Shown here in pieces: positions 17,803 to 26,706 of a stretch of 45,405 nucleotides of DNA (position 1 is the stretch's first letter; each line of letters starts with the position of its first letter). This stretch comes from Micrococcales bacterium. Its GTDB lineage: Bacteria > Actinomycetota > Actinomycetes > Actinomycetales > WQXJ01. A program made the translations under genes and the position numbers. The notes beneath the pieces are model-generated. The model was given only the letters and a program-made list of their open reading frames with translations, did not search any database and was not told the DNA's origin. The stretch lies in the NCBI GenBank assembly GCA_009784895.1, contig WQXJ01000016.1:1-45405 (forward strand), read 5' to 3'.

Positions 17803-19844
17803 GCGCTAGGCGACCTCTACTGGCCAGCAGCTTGGCTGTGTTGCTTGGCCTAGTCTTGGCGCTACCGGCTGGGGCGGCCCCAAGGCCGATGCCGGCCCTG
17901 GCCTCGACCGGTCAGCCGGCCGGTTATGGCGCTTTGCCGGGCGCGGCGCCCGGGGCCGAGGCCGAGGTTGTAATCGAGGCTGCCACCACCGCCATTACCA
18001 GTACCGAACAGATGATCGAAGTCAGTGGCCAGGTCATCAGCCACTCGGAACAAGACTTGCGTGGAGATATCTCGTTCAGAGTGGCCAATGACGCTTTCGT
18101 AGATCGCCAGTCACTTGAGGATTGGCGCGGGCTGGATTTAGCCGGCCTGGACGAAGCCTCATGGGAGGCCGTGGCGGAAAGCCGCCAGTTGCTAACCGCG
18201 GGCGGCCAGCTCGAATTCAGCCTGGCAGTCAAAGCCAACGCCTTGAACCTGGGCAACTTGGACGATGAGCCGGGCTGGGGGCCACGCGGTTTCGCCATCA
18301 GTTTCTCCACCAATCAGGGTTTGGTCGCCGCCGCCCCTGGCTATTTGACCTTTGCCCCACCCGAAGAGGTCGCCGCCAGAGCCAGGCTGACCGTGACCGC
18401 CGGTCTGGTTATTGCCCCCAATGAGGCCTGGCCAGAAACCGTCACCCGGCTAACCGGCCTGATGCGGGCCACCAACAGCCCAGATATCACTTGGCTGCTC
18501 GACCCGGCGGTGCTGGACCAGGAAGCCACCCAAAGCCCCAATGGGGCCAGGCCTTTGGCCACATCCGTCAGCCAGGCTCTTGAAGACGGTAAAACCATTT
18601 ACGCCTTGCCCTATGGCGACCCGTCTCTAGCCCGGCTGGCCCAGATCCAAGACCAGGCTTTCCCCCTGGTCGACCAGGCCCTTGTCTTCGGTGAGGCCCG
18701 CCTGATCGAGCTGTTGGGCGAACCAACGGCGGCCTTGATCCGCACCGGGGTTGATTGGGTCGAAGGCAGCGTCGACGCCAACACCTTGGCCCTAGCTAGC
18801 CGCACCGGCGCCCGCGCCCTGGTTTTGGCAGCTGAGGGGCATTCGCCGGCCAACGACCAGATTGGTCAAATGGTTGAAATGGCCTCCGGTGGCGCCAGGG
18901 TCCCGGCTTTGGTGGCCGACGCCTCCTTGACTAGCGCTGTCGTGTCGCCGCAGGAGGCTTCGCTGATAACGGGCTACGCCTCGGCCACTTTGGCGCTTGA
19001 AGCCGCCCAGCAGCAGCTAACCGACCGGCCTGGCCGCAGTGCCATCACCCTGCCGCGCGATGCCGAGGCCAGCGCCGGTTTGGCCCAGCGTCTAGCCGGG
19101 CTGATGAACTCACCTTGGGTGGCGGCCTCATCCTTGGACCAAACCATCGAAACCAAGCCGGCCAGCCGTCTGGATGTGGCCGGTTCGGCTGGGCCAGATT
19201 CCGGGCCCAGCGATGGCCAGTTACGCCAGGTTGCCCTGACTGTCCAACGAGCCGAGGCTTTTTCCACTATTACCGGCGATCCGGTGGCCTTTTACCAAGA
19301 AGTTCTGCCAGACCTGCTGATGGCTTTGTCTGGCGCCTGCCACAGCCGCCCGGCTTGCGATGCCGCTGCCGTCAAGGCCACGGGCGCTGCCAACACCAGG
19401 ATGGATCAGGTTTCCGTGGTCACCGGCGGAGACATCAACCTGATCAGCAACAATGGCAAGGTGCCGGTTATCATCGCCAACCGCTCGATTGATGATGTGG
19501 CCGGGTTACGCGTCAGTCTTGAGCCAAAAACCACGGCCGTGCGGGCCGGTCAGGCCCAAAGTGTCGACATTAAGGCTGGCGAATCGGCCACTGTCCGCAT
19601 TGAGGTCCAGGCTGTCGCCAACGGCATGGTGCCGGTCATGGTGGACCTGTCTAATCAGGCCGGCGACTCGGTTATGGTGCCAGCCGAGTTCAACATGCGG
19701 GTTAGAGCCGGTTGGGAAGACGTCTTCACCGCTATTGGCGGTGCGCTAGTGCTCGGAGTGCTGATCGTTGGCCTGATCCAGGCGGTGCGACAGCGGGGCC
19801 GGCGCCGCCAAGGGGACCTAGAGCGGGTTAAGGCCACAACGTGA
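17799..19844 (+). CDS. DUF6049 family membrane-anchored protein (Rv3909-like)
   Basis: A 681-residue exported protein of unknown function, conserved before murJ in actinobacteria. A signal peptide occupies about residues 6-27 (LLASSLAVLLGLVLALPAGA). A large extracytoplasmic region follows, ending in beta-sandwich-like repeats (VPVIIANRSIDDVAGLRVSL onwards). A single transmembrane helix near 648-667 (AIGGALVLGVLIVGLIQAV) then precedes a short basic cytoplasmic tail. GTG start overlaps the NUDIX stop, and the stop overlaps murJ. The coupling to murJ suggests a role in envelope assembly; no catalytic motif is recognised. Confidence 0.85.
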   Translation: MSARRPLLASSLAVLLGLVLALPAGAAPRPMPALASTGQPAGYGALPGAAPGAEAEVVIEAATTAITSTEQMIEVSGQVISHSEQDLRGDISFRVANDAFVDRQSLEDWRGLDLAGLDEASWEAVAESRQLLTAGGQLEFSLAVKANALNLGNLDDEPGWGPRGFAISFSTNQGLVAAAPGYLTFAPPEEVAARARLTVTAGLVIAPNEAWPETVTRLTGLMRATNSPDITWLLDPAVLDQEATQSPNGARPLATSVSQALEDGKTIYALPYGDPSLARLAQIQDQAFPLVDQALVFGEARLIELLGEPTAALIRTGVDWVEGSVDANTLALASRTGARALVLAAEGHSPANDQIGQMVEMASGGARVPALVADASLTSAVVSPQEASLITGYASATLALEAAQQQLTDRPGRSAITLPRDAEASAGLAQRLAGLMNSPWVAASSLDQTIETKPASRLDVAGSAGPDSGPSDGQLRQVALTVQRAEAFSTITGDPVAFYQEVLPDLLMALSGACHSRPACDAAAVKATGAANTRMDQVSVVTGGDINLISNNGKVPVIIANRSIDDVAGLRVSLEPKTTAVRAGQAQSVDIKAGESATVRIEVQAVANGMVPVMVDLSNQAGDSVMVPAEFNMRVRAGWEDVFTAIGGALVLGVLIVGLIQAVRQRGRRRQGDLERVKATT

Positions 19845-21934
19845 CGCGCCGGGACCCTAACTATTTCGACTACCAGATCAGGCCTTTCGGTTCATGGGAA
19901 GGACCGGTCGGTTCAGATTCGCCGACCGAACTAATCGCACCGGTCAAGCTGCCTGAGTTCGAACGGGTTCCTTGGCGCCAACGATTAGCTGAGAACCTAG
20001 CCGAAGCCCAATTGGCTGGGGCGGTCGAGCCTGCAGCGGTAGCTGACCTCGAACCACCCGCCCCTGAGCCGTTGCCTACCGCTGGCCCCGCCAGTGATGC
20101 CGACATCCCCCTGGCCCCGCTAGTTCAACAGGCGCCGCCAACCCCGCCGGTTCCACAGGCGCCGCCAGCCCAGCCTCCACCACCGGCTCTGCCAGCTCCG
20201 TCAGTTCCACAGGCGCCGCCAACTCCGCCTCCACCACCGGCTCTGCCAGCTCCGCCAGTTGGCCAGGTGCCAACTGACCAGCCCGTCAATCAGCATCCGA
20301 GTGGTGAAAGACCCAAGTCGATCCTGGGTTCAACAATGGCCATGGCCTCTGGCACCCTCACCAGCCGCCTGCTCGGCTTGGTCCGAATGGCCGTCATGGT
20401 CGGGGTCTTTGGCAGCGGCTTGACGGCGGCGGCCAACGCCTTTGACGTGGCCAATGGTGTGCCCAATTTCATTTACGCCATTTTGGCTGGCGGCGTGCTC
20501 AACGCCGTCCTAGTGCCACAAATTGTCCGCGCCTTCGCCGATGGCCGGGGCAACGAATATGTCTACCGGCTGCTAACCCTGGGCACTGTCATATTGGCGG
20601 TGCTAACCATCGCGCTGACCCTGGGCGCGGCCTGGCTGGTACTAGCTTTTACTTCCGGCTGGCCAGCCGACCAGCTCGCCCTGGCCACCACCTTTGCCTA
20701 CTGGTGTGTGCCGCAGGTGTTTTTCTACGGCCTATACACGCTTTGGGGCCAAGTGCTCAACGCCCGTGGTTCCTTTGCCGCCGTGATGTGGGCACCGGTG
20801 CTGAACAATGTCATTTCGATTATCGGTTTCGGCACCTTCGCCATTGTTTTCAAACAGAAAACTGACGTCACCGGCTGGAGTGGCGGACAGGTCTTCTTGG
20901 TTGCCGGCACCGCCACCGCCGGCATCGCCTTGCAGGCGCTGGTGCTGCTAATCCCAATGGCACGGCTGGGATTATGGCCGCGGTTGCGCTTCGGTTTCAG
21001 GGGTTACGGTCTGTCCCGAGCCGCCACCATAGCCGGCTGGACCACCCTGGCCACACTGGTGGACCAAACCGCCATGTTAGTGGCGGTGCGGTTTTCCTCG
21101 GCCGCCCAGCATGCCGCCCCTAATGGACAGTTGGTCGCCTCCAACTGGGCTTTGACCTATGGCCTTTCGACCTACATCATTCCCCATTCACTGATCACGG
21201 TTTCGCTGACAACAGCCATATTCACGCGCATGTCCCAGGCCGCCGTGGCCGGAGACATGGCGGCCGTACGGCGCGATCTGTCTTATGGCATTCGCACCAC
21301 ATCAGTCTTCAGTTGCTTCTTCACGGCCGTCTTGGTCACTCTGGCTCTGCCGATCACCCGGCTGTTGTTGTTCACCTCGAGCCCCGACGGTATTGCCCCG
21401 GCGGCGGCCGTGTTGGTGCCACTGGCCCTTGGTTTGGTCCCATTGGGTATCACTTTGTTGGTACGCCGGGTCTTTTTCGCCCTGGACGACGGACGGACGG
21501 TTTTTTGGCTCCAGGTCCCCATGTCACTGGTCTGGATTGGCTTCGCCTTTCTGTCGATCAAGTTACTGCCACCGTCGTGGTGGGTAATCGGGGTGGGTTT
21601 GGGCCAAACCTTGTCATTCCTAGCTGGGGCCGTTCTGCGTTTGAATTCCCTTCACGACCGCCTGGGCGGAGTCGACGGACGCCGCTTGGCTTGGATGCAC
21701 CTGCGCACCGGTGCGGCCGCTGTCGTCACCGGGCTGTTTGGCTATCTGCTTGGCCGTTGGCTACCGTTCGCCTCGCCGATCGCCTCGCGCGGCGCCGCGC
21801 TGGGCAACGTCGTCGTGGTCGGCTTGGCCATGACGGTGGTGTACCTACTTTGCCTTCGCCTGATGCGGGTGAGGGAATTGAGTGACTTCCTAGCTCCGGC
21901 CTTGTCCAAACTGCGACACCGTAGTGCGGGCTGA
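19841..21934 (+). CDS. murJ: Lipid II flippase MurJ
   Basis: Moves lipid-linked peptidoglycan precursor across the membrane. The MurJ/MviN core starts near residue 160 (SILGSTMAMASGTLTSRLLGLVRM) and includes the early NAFDVANGVPNFIYAILAGGVLNAVLVPQ motif, with about 14 membrane segments to the end. Before it lies a cytoplasmic, proline-rich N-terminal extension of about 155 residues with a 54-bp DNA tandem repeat. In mycobacteria MurJ carries a fused C-terminal pseudokinase region; here the protein ends after the membrane core and the pseudokinase is a separate downstream gene. GTG start overlapping the DUF6049 stop. Confidence 0.94.
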   Translation: MTRRDPNYFDYQIRPFGSWEGPVGSDSPTELIAPVKLPEFERVPWRQRLAENLAEAQLAGAVEPAAVADLEPPAPEPLPTAGPASDADIPLAPLVQQAPPTPPVPQAPPAQPPPPALPAPSVPQAPPTPPPPPALPAPPVGQVPTDQPVNQHPSGERPKSILGSTMAMASGTLTSRLLGLVRMAVMVGVFGSGLTAAANAFDVANGVPNFIYAILAGGVLNAVLVPQIVRAFADGRGNEYVYRLLTLGTVILAVLTIALTLGAAWLVLAFTSGWPADQLALATTFAYWCVPQVFFYGLYTLWGQVLNARGSFAAVMWAPVLNNVISIIGFGTFAIVFKQKTDVTGWSGGQVFLVAGTATAGIALQALVLLIPMARLGLWPRLRFGFRGYGLSRAATIAGWTTLATLVDQTAMLVAVRFSSAAQHAAPNGQLVASNWALTYGLSTYIIPHSLITVSLTTAIFTRMSQAAVAGDMAAVRRDLSYGIRTTSVFSCFFTAVLVTLALPITRLLLFTSSPDGIAPAAAVLVPLALGLVPLGITLLVRRVFFALDDGRTVFWLQVPMSLVWIGFAFLSIKLLPPSWWVIGVGLGQTLSFLAGAVLRLNSLHDRLGGVDGRRLAWMHLRTGAAAVVTGLFGYLLGRWLPFASPIASRGAALGNVVVVGLAMTVVYLLCLRLMRVRELSDFLAPALSKLRHRSAG
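20153..20260 (+). repeat. 54-bp tandem repeat inside murJ
   Basis: Two 54-bp copies start at 20153 and 20207 and differ at a few positions; a shorter related 27-bp unit precedes them. They encode PQAPP...PPPPALPAPSV-type proline-rich segments of the cytoplasmic extension. Such repeats readily change copy number. Confidence 0.85.
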
Positions 21935-21961
21935 CAAAGCCAGAGAGGTGACCACTAGGAT
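21932..21961 (+). promoter_or_regulatory. Possible promoter of the pseudokinase gene
   Basis: TGACAA near 21932 and TAGGAT at 21956-21961 are about 18 bp apart, giving a start near 21968 and a leader of about 40 bases before the ATG at 22008, which has GAGAGGA upstream. Weak match. Confidence 0.25.
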
Positions 21962-22007
21962 GGGCGCGACCACCTGGCAGCCGCCCTACTGAGAGGACCT
22001 CTTACAC

Positions 22008-23909
22008 ATGGACTCTGAAGCGTCGAGGCCCTCCTTGGCCGTGGGCGATCAGTTGATGGGACGCTACCGATTGACTGGCCAGCTGGTTGTCTCACTTCCC
22101 AGTTGCGCCCGCTACCGGGCAACAGACCGGATATTGAACCGAGAGGTCGACGTCTACCTAATCTGGGGTGACAGGGTTCAAGAGGCAGTTGACGCCGCCA
22201 GACGAGCCGCCTTGGTTGACGATCCGCGTTTGGCCCGCGTCATAGATGCCGGTTCATATTCCGGCACCTGGTTCATTTTGACTTCCCCGGCCGATGGCGT
22301 CTCCCTGGCCGATCTAGGCCCCGTTCCGGCAGCCCAGGCCCGCGCCATCGCCGGCGAGGCCGCCACTGCCCTGCAAGTTGCGGCCGAGCGCGACGTCCAC
22401 CACCTGGCCCTGCGGCCTGAGAACATCGCCCTAGGTGATGGCAAATCTCTGACCATATTGGGCTTGGCTTGGGAAGCTGCCTTGCGCGGGATAGAGCTTG
22501 ACAAGACGGCCACCGCCCTGCTGGCTGATGCCCGTGGCCTGGTGGCCGTGCTCTACAGTGCTTTGACGGCCCGCTGGCCGGGTGACGTACCCAGCCAAGA
22601 GCCCGGACCGCCAGTTTGGGACGGCCAGCCGGTCGCCCCGATCGAGCTGGTCAGCGGTGTGCCCGGTGACCTCAACACACTTTGTTCGGTCACCTTGGCC
22701 GGCCGCGGGCTGGGGCCCAGCCAGCCAGCCGAGGTCGTCTCTGACCTGGGAGTTTGGCCCACACTCGAGGTGCCGATGCCACTCGGCCTGGGACCTTCTA
22801 CGACCCTTGGAGCGCTATCGGAGTTCGAACCTTTAGCCCAAACCGAGGACTTGCCCAGTGCCACTACCGACCTTGATGTCACCGAACCAGACCAGGTAGA
22901 TCCCGCTGGGCCGGTGGCCCCAGCCGAGCCAGCGCCCGAGGCACTAGTTGAGGCTGCAACTGAGACTGAGGCCCAGGCCGAGCCAGCTGCCCCGCCCCAG
23001 GCCGACCAGGCCCCAGACCCAGACGACCAGACCCCTGACGAGCCGCCAATCCAAGCCCTGCCCCTACCAGCCGAAACTGTGGCCGCTTCGTCACTGTTGG
23101 CCGAGGCGACCGAGACGCTGGCCCCGCCAGTGGTTGAGGCGAGCGGGGAAAACCAGCTTGACCAGGGCCTCAGCCCGGCCGAGCCAGCCAGGCGGCTCAA
23201 TGACGTGATTGAGGATCTAGACAGGCTGGCTGGCCCGCCTGGAGACGAGGCGGACCGGTTCGCCAGCCCGGACGAGGATGCTGGCAACGATCCTGACCTG
23301 GACCACGAACTGGCCCAAATCGAATCCCTTCTGGCCGAGGCCCGTGCCCTAGCCGAATCGACGCTGGGTGATTGGGTGCCAGGCCCGGGCGAAGAGGCCA
23401 GTTCCACGGTCGCTGCCCCTGCCACCTTGTTCCAAGACGAACCAAGCCAATTTGATGACAGCGGGCTTGAGCCGGCGGCCGAGTTCGACCAAGCCAGCGC
23501 CGAAGATACGGCGCTTGGCCAAGAAGCGGCAGGCCGCGGGGCCAGCGACGAACCAACCGACTTGCTATCACCGATTTCAGCCGAAGAGACAGTGGTGGAT
23601 CTAGGTGCTATTGACGACCAAACCCAGGCCCAGAGCCTGCCCGGGGCACCGGACAGTGACGAGGTGGCCGGACTAGAAGGGGAATATTCAGGCGACCAGG
23701 ACAGTTTCGAGGAGGTGTTGGAGTCCCCGCCTGCACGGGTGACACGGAGCCGCATCAATCTCAGGGGGATAATGATTCTGGTCCTGATTCTGGTTGTGGC
23801 CCTGGTCATTGGCCTAGTCGTTTTGGGACAGGCCGGGGTGCTCCAGTTCGGAATTGGACCACTCGAAGCGGCGCCGGCCTCAAGCGCTTTTGGCGCCATT
23901 CTGACATAG
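22008..23909 (+). CDS. MurJ-associated serine/threonine pseudokinase with C-terminal transmembrane helix
   Basis: Residues about 12-195 have a protein-kinase fold pattern (MGRYRLTGQL... and VHHLALRPENIALGD), but the catalytic residues are gone. The VAIK lysine is Tyr50 (VDVYLIW), the HRD aspartate is Ala134 (HLALRPEN), and DFG reads ILG (150-152). The glycine loop is also lost. A long acidic, Ala/Pro/Glu-rich linker (about 250-575) leads to one transmembrane helix near 588-608 and a roughly 25-residue tail. In mycobacteria the corresponding pseudokinase region belongs to MviN/MurJ itself and recruits the FHA protein FhaA to regulate wall synthesis. Here it is separate, has lost most of any extracellular domain, and no FHA gene is in the window. 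A role in controlling MurJ is inference from position. Confidence 0.8.
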   Translation: MDSEASRPSLAVGDQLMGRYRLTGQLVVSLPSCARYRATDRILNREVDVYLIWGDRVQEAVDAARRAALVDDPRLARVIDAGSYSGTWFILTSPADGVSLADLGPVPAAQARAIAGEAATALQVAAERDVHHLALRPENIALGDGKSLTILGLAWEAALRGIELDKTATALLADARGLVAVLYSALTARWPGDVPSQEPGPPVWDGQPVAPIELVSGVPGDLNTLCSVTLAGRGLGPSQPAEVVSDLGVWPTLEVPMPLGLGPSTTLGALSEFEPLAQTEDLPSATTDLDVTEPDQVDPAGPVAPAEPAPEALVEAATETEAQAEPAAPPQADQAPDPDDQTPDEPPIQALPLPAETVAASSLLAEATETLAPPVVEASGENQLDQGLSPAEPARRLNDVIEDLDRLAGPPGDEADRFASPDEDAGNDPDLDHELAQIESLLAEARALAESTLGDWVPGPGEEASSTVAAPATLFQDEPSQFDDSGLEPAAEFDQASAEDTALGQEAAGRGASDEPTDLLSPISAEETVVDLGAIDDQTQAQSLPGAPDSDEVAGLEGEYSGDQDSFEEVLESPPARVTRSRINLRGIMILVLILVVALVIGLVVLGQAGVLQFGIGPLEAAPASSAFGAILT

Positions 23910-23920
23910 GAGTTAGAGGC

Positions 23921-24883
23921 ATGAAACAGCTGGCTATTATCGGATCAGGCCCCGCCGGGTACACGGGGGCGATTTACGCCGCCCGGGCCGGCTTTGAGCC
24001 GGTGGTTGTGGCCGGATCGGTGACGGCCGGAGGTGCGCTGATGACCACCACCGAAGTAGAGAACTTCCCTGGCTTCCCCGAAGGCGTCCAAGGCCCTGAT
24101 CTGATGGACAAACTGGCGACTCAAGCCATGCGTTTTGGCGCTGAGATTGTCTACGACGATGTCGTTGAGGTCGAGTTGACTAGCCCGGTCAAGCAGATCA
24201 CCACCGGTGAAGGCAAAGTCTTTCAAGCCCAGGCCGTGATTCTGGCCACCGGCTCGGCCTATCTTGAGCTGGGTCTGGAAGCCGAAAAGCGACTTATGGG
24301 CAAAGGTGTCAGCTACTGCGCCACCTGCGATGGATTCTTTTTCCGCGACAAACAGATCGTGGTAGTGGGCGGTGGCGACAGCGCCATGGAGGAGGCCCTA
24401 TTCCTGACCAAATTCGCCACCAAAGTGTCAGTAGTACACCGGCGCGGCGAGCTCAGGGCCAGCCGGATAATGGCCGAGCGAGCCATGAACCACCCGGCCA
24501 TCGATTTCGAATGGCATTCTGTGGTGACCGATGTGACTGGCCAAGACGTGGTCGACGGCGTGCAGTTACAAGATGTGCGCACCGGCCAAATCCGACACCT
24601 GCCAACCGATGGTCTGTTCGTGGCTATTGGCCACACGCCCAGGTCGGATCTGTTCAAAGACCAAGTCGACCTTGACCCCAAGGGTTATGTCGTGGTCAGC
24701 GGCAGTGCCGCCCCAGGAGAATCCAGCCAAGTCACAGCCACCTCAGCGCCGGGTGTCTTTGCCTGTGGTGATCTGGTTGACCACACCTATCGGCAAGCCA
24801 TTACGGCGGCCGCTTCGGGCGCCCAGGCCGCCCTGGACGTACAAGGCTATCTAACCGAACTTGAGGCCGGTTCCGGCAACTAG
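23921..24883 (+). CDS. trxB: Thioredoxin-disulfide reductase
   Basis: Passes electrons from NADPH through FAD to thioredoxin. The 320-residue protein has the FAD loop GSGPAG (8-13), redox-active CATC (133-136), the NADPH loop VVVGGGDSAMEEA and the C-terminal FAD motif VFACGDLVDHTYRQAITAAASG. The ATG follows TAGGAGTTAGAGGC, a good ribosome site, 11 bp after the pseudokinase. trxB and trxA downstream of murJ is standard in actinobacteria; the sigM/anti-sigma genes found between them in mycobacteria are absent. Confidence 0.97.
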   Translation: MKQLAIIGSGPAGYTGAIYAARAGFEPVVVAGSVTAGGALMTTTEVENFPGFPEGVQGPDLMDKLATQAMRFGAEIVYDDVVEVELTSPVKQITTGEGKVFQAQAVILATGSAYLELGLEAEKRLMGKGVSYCATCDGFFFRDKQIVVVGGGDSAMEEALFLTKFATKVSVVHRRGELRASRIMAERAMNHPAIDFEWHSVVTDVTGQDVVDGVQLQDVRTGQIRHLPTDGLFVAIGHTPRSDLFKDQVDLDPKGYVVVSGSAAPGESSQVTATSAPGVFACGDLVDHTYRQAITAAASGAQAALDVQGYLTELEAGSGN

Positions 24884-24962
24884 AGAAGGTCGCAGTGCCG
24901 GGCCGGTCCCGGTATGCGAGGATAATTGTGCCTAAAGACAAACAGCGAGGAAGAACCATCAA

Positions 24963-25289
24963 ATGAGCGCATTAGCAGACGTCAACGACCAGACCTTTGA
25001 GGCCGAGGTAATCCAGGCAAGCTTGCCGGTACTGGTCGATTTTTGGGCGCCCTGGTGCGGCCCATGCCGCCAACTCATGCCAATCGTGGAGCAGCTGGCC
25101 ACCGAGCACGGCGACAAAATCAAGTTCGTCAAGATCAACATTGACGAAAACCCGCAAACGGCCCGCCAGCAGAACGTGGTCTCGGTGCCAACCCTGAACG
25201 TTTTCAAGGACGGCCAATTGGTCAAGGCAATCGTCGGAGCCAGGCCCAAGCCAATGCTGGTGGCCGAGCTATCTGAGTATCTGACCTGA
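24963..25289 (+). CDS. trxA: Thioredoxin
   Basis: A 108-residue disulfide reductase, the partner of the upstream reductase. The active site is WCGPC (31-35) in the usual VDFWAPWCGPCRQLMP context. The cis-proline (SVPTL) and the C-terminal GARPK region are conserved. ATG at 24963; AGGAAG lies about 10 bases before it. A GATAAT-like -10 box near 24920 suggests it may also have its own promoter apart from trxB. Confidence 0.96.
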   Translation: MSALADVNDQTFEAEVIQASLPVLVDFWAPWCGPCRQLMPIVEQLATEHGDKIKFVKINIDENPQTARQQNVVSVPTLNVFKDGQLVKAIVGARPKPMLVAELSEYLT

Positions 25290-25340
25290 TTTGGGTTGGT
25301 TGAACACTCAAGTGGTTCCGGGCGCGGCGGTCAGGCCAAA

Positions 25341-26633
25341 ATGACCCACCGTGGCACTCGTCTAGATCCCTGGTTCGAGGCCTACGCCGAACGCACCCAC
25401 TGGCTCAAGGTCTCCGAGACCAGGGCCCTTTTTGCCGTGGCCAACCGGCCTGAGGTGGTTTCACTGGCCGGTGGCATGCCGTTCTTGGACGCCCTGCCTA
25501 TGGATATGATCGCCAAGGTCACCCACGACCTAATCGCCACTGAAGGCGCCGTGGCGCTGCAATATGGCAGCGGCCAGGGACATCCCAGACTGCGCGAGCT
25601 CATCACCATGGTCATGGCCGAGGAAAAGGCCTTCACCCACGCTGACGATGTCGTTGTCACAACCGGCTCACAACACGCCTTAGACCTGGTCACACGGGTT
25701 TTCATCGACCCTGGCGATGTCGTTTTGGCCGAGGCGCCGAGCTATGTCGGGGCGTTGTCAGTTTTCCATTCCTACCAAGCTGCGGTTATCCATGTGGCAA
25801 TGGACGATTCAGGCTTGATCCCCGAAGCCCTGGACCAGGCCGTCATCCAAGCCCAGGCCGGTGGCCGGCCGGTCAAGTTCGTTTACACCGTACCGAGTTT
25901 TCACAACCCGGCCGGTGTCACTCAGCCACTTGACCGGCGCATCGAGGTGCTGGAGGTCTGCCAACGCCACGGCCTACTTCTAGTTGAAGACAACCCTTAC
26001 GGGCTGCTTAGTTTCGACGGCACTATCACTCCGGCCATCCGGTCTATGGACGAAGAAGGCGTGCTCTACCTGGGTTCGTTTTCCAAAACCCTGGGCCCGG
26101 GTTACCGCACTGGATGGGTGGCCGCCCCTCATGCCGTGCGCGAGAAGCTGGTCCTGGCCAGTGAGGCGTCAGTTCTGTGTCCGTCCCATGCTTCCCAGCT
26201 GTCAATTGCGGCTTATTTAGAGAACTGTGATTGGCGCGGCCAAATCGAGGCCTACCGCCAGGCCTACCGGGTGCGCTGCCAGGCCATGATGGCGGCCCTG
26301 AGAGAACATCTGCCGTCCTGCCACTGGACAAAACCGACGGGCGGCTTCTACACCTGGGTGACCACGCCATCGGGCATAAACACAAAGGCGATGCTGCCAC
26401 GGGCTACCAGCGCGCTGGTGGCCTACGTTTCCGGTACGGCCTTTTACGCCGACGGCCAGGGGCACAACCAAATGCGCTTGTCCTTCTGCTACCCCACGCC
26501 TGAGCGGATCAACGAAGGTGTGCGGCGCCTGGGCGGAGTCTTGGACCAAGAACTTCAGCTGGTGCAGATGTTTGGCTCTGAGAGGGTTGAACACGGCGAC
26601 AACGTCAACTTCCCCGCGCCCGATACAGCGTGA
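25341..26633 (+). CDS. PLP-dependent aminotransferase (class I/II fold, LysN/MocR-like)
   Basis: A pyridoxal-phosphate enzyme of 430 residues from the ATG at 25341. A TTG at 25296 would add 15 residues that do not resemble homologues. It shows the family N-terminus VVSLAGGMP, the ring-stacking region TTGSQHALDLVTRVF, the NPAGV motif in PSFHNPAGVTQP, DNPYGLLSF, and the Schiff-base lysine in YLGSFSKTLGPGYRTGW. The closest named relatives are 2-aminoadipate or multi-substrate aminotransferases; the true substrate cannot be told. It lies between trxA and ddl, so amino-acid supply to the cell wall is possible but unproven. Confidence 0.88.
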   Translation: MTHRGTRLDPWFEAYAERTHWLKVSETRALFAVANRPEVVSLAGGMPFLDALPMDMIAKVTHDLIATEGAVALQYGSGQGHPRLRELITMVMAEEKAFTHADDVVVTTGSQHALDLVTRVFIDPGDVVLAEAPSYVGALSVFHSYQAAVIHVAMDDSGLIPEALDQAVIQAQAGGRPVKFVYTVPSFHNPAGVTQPLDRRIEVLEVCQRHGLLLVEDNPYGLLSFDGTITPAIRSMDEEGVLYLGSFSKTLGPGYRTGWVAAPHAVREKLVLASEASVLCPSHASQLSIAAYLENCDWRGQIEAYRQAYRVRCQAMMAALREHLPSCHWTKPTGGFYTWVTTPSGINTKAMLPRATSALVAYVSGTAFYADGQGHNQMRLSFCYPTPERINEGVRRLGGVLDQELQLVQMFGSERVEHGDNVNFPAPDTA

Positions 26634-26706
26634 CGTGATGGCAGCGTCCCAGTACAGCCACGCGCTTGAGCCACTGGTGCCAGGCGCCTCATTGGAAGGA
26701 TAGAAG

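Noticed and set aside
21367-21385. TTGTTCACCTCGAGCCCC in murJ as a fifth copy of the origin motif
   Set aside because: It needs an insertion to align and is explained by the LLFTSSP codons of MurJ.
22553-23899. A 448-codon antisense frame opposite the pseudokinase linker
   Set aside because: Ser/Gly/Ala-rich shadow caused by the Ala/Pro/Glu codons of the linker; no family features.
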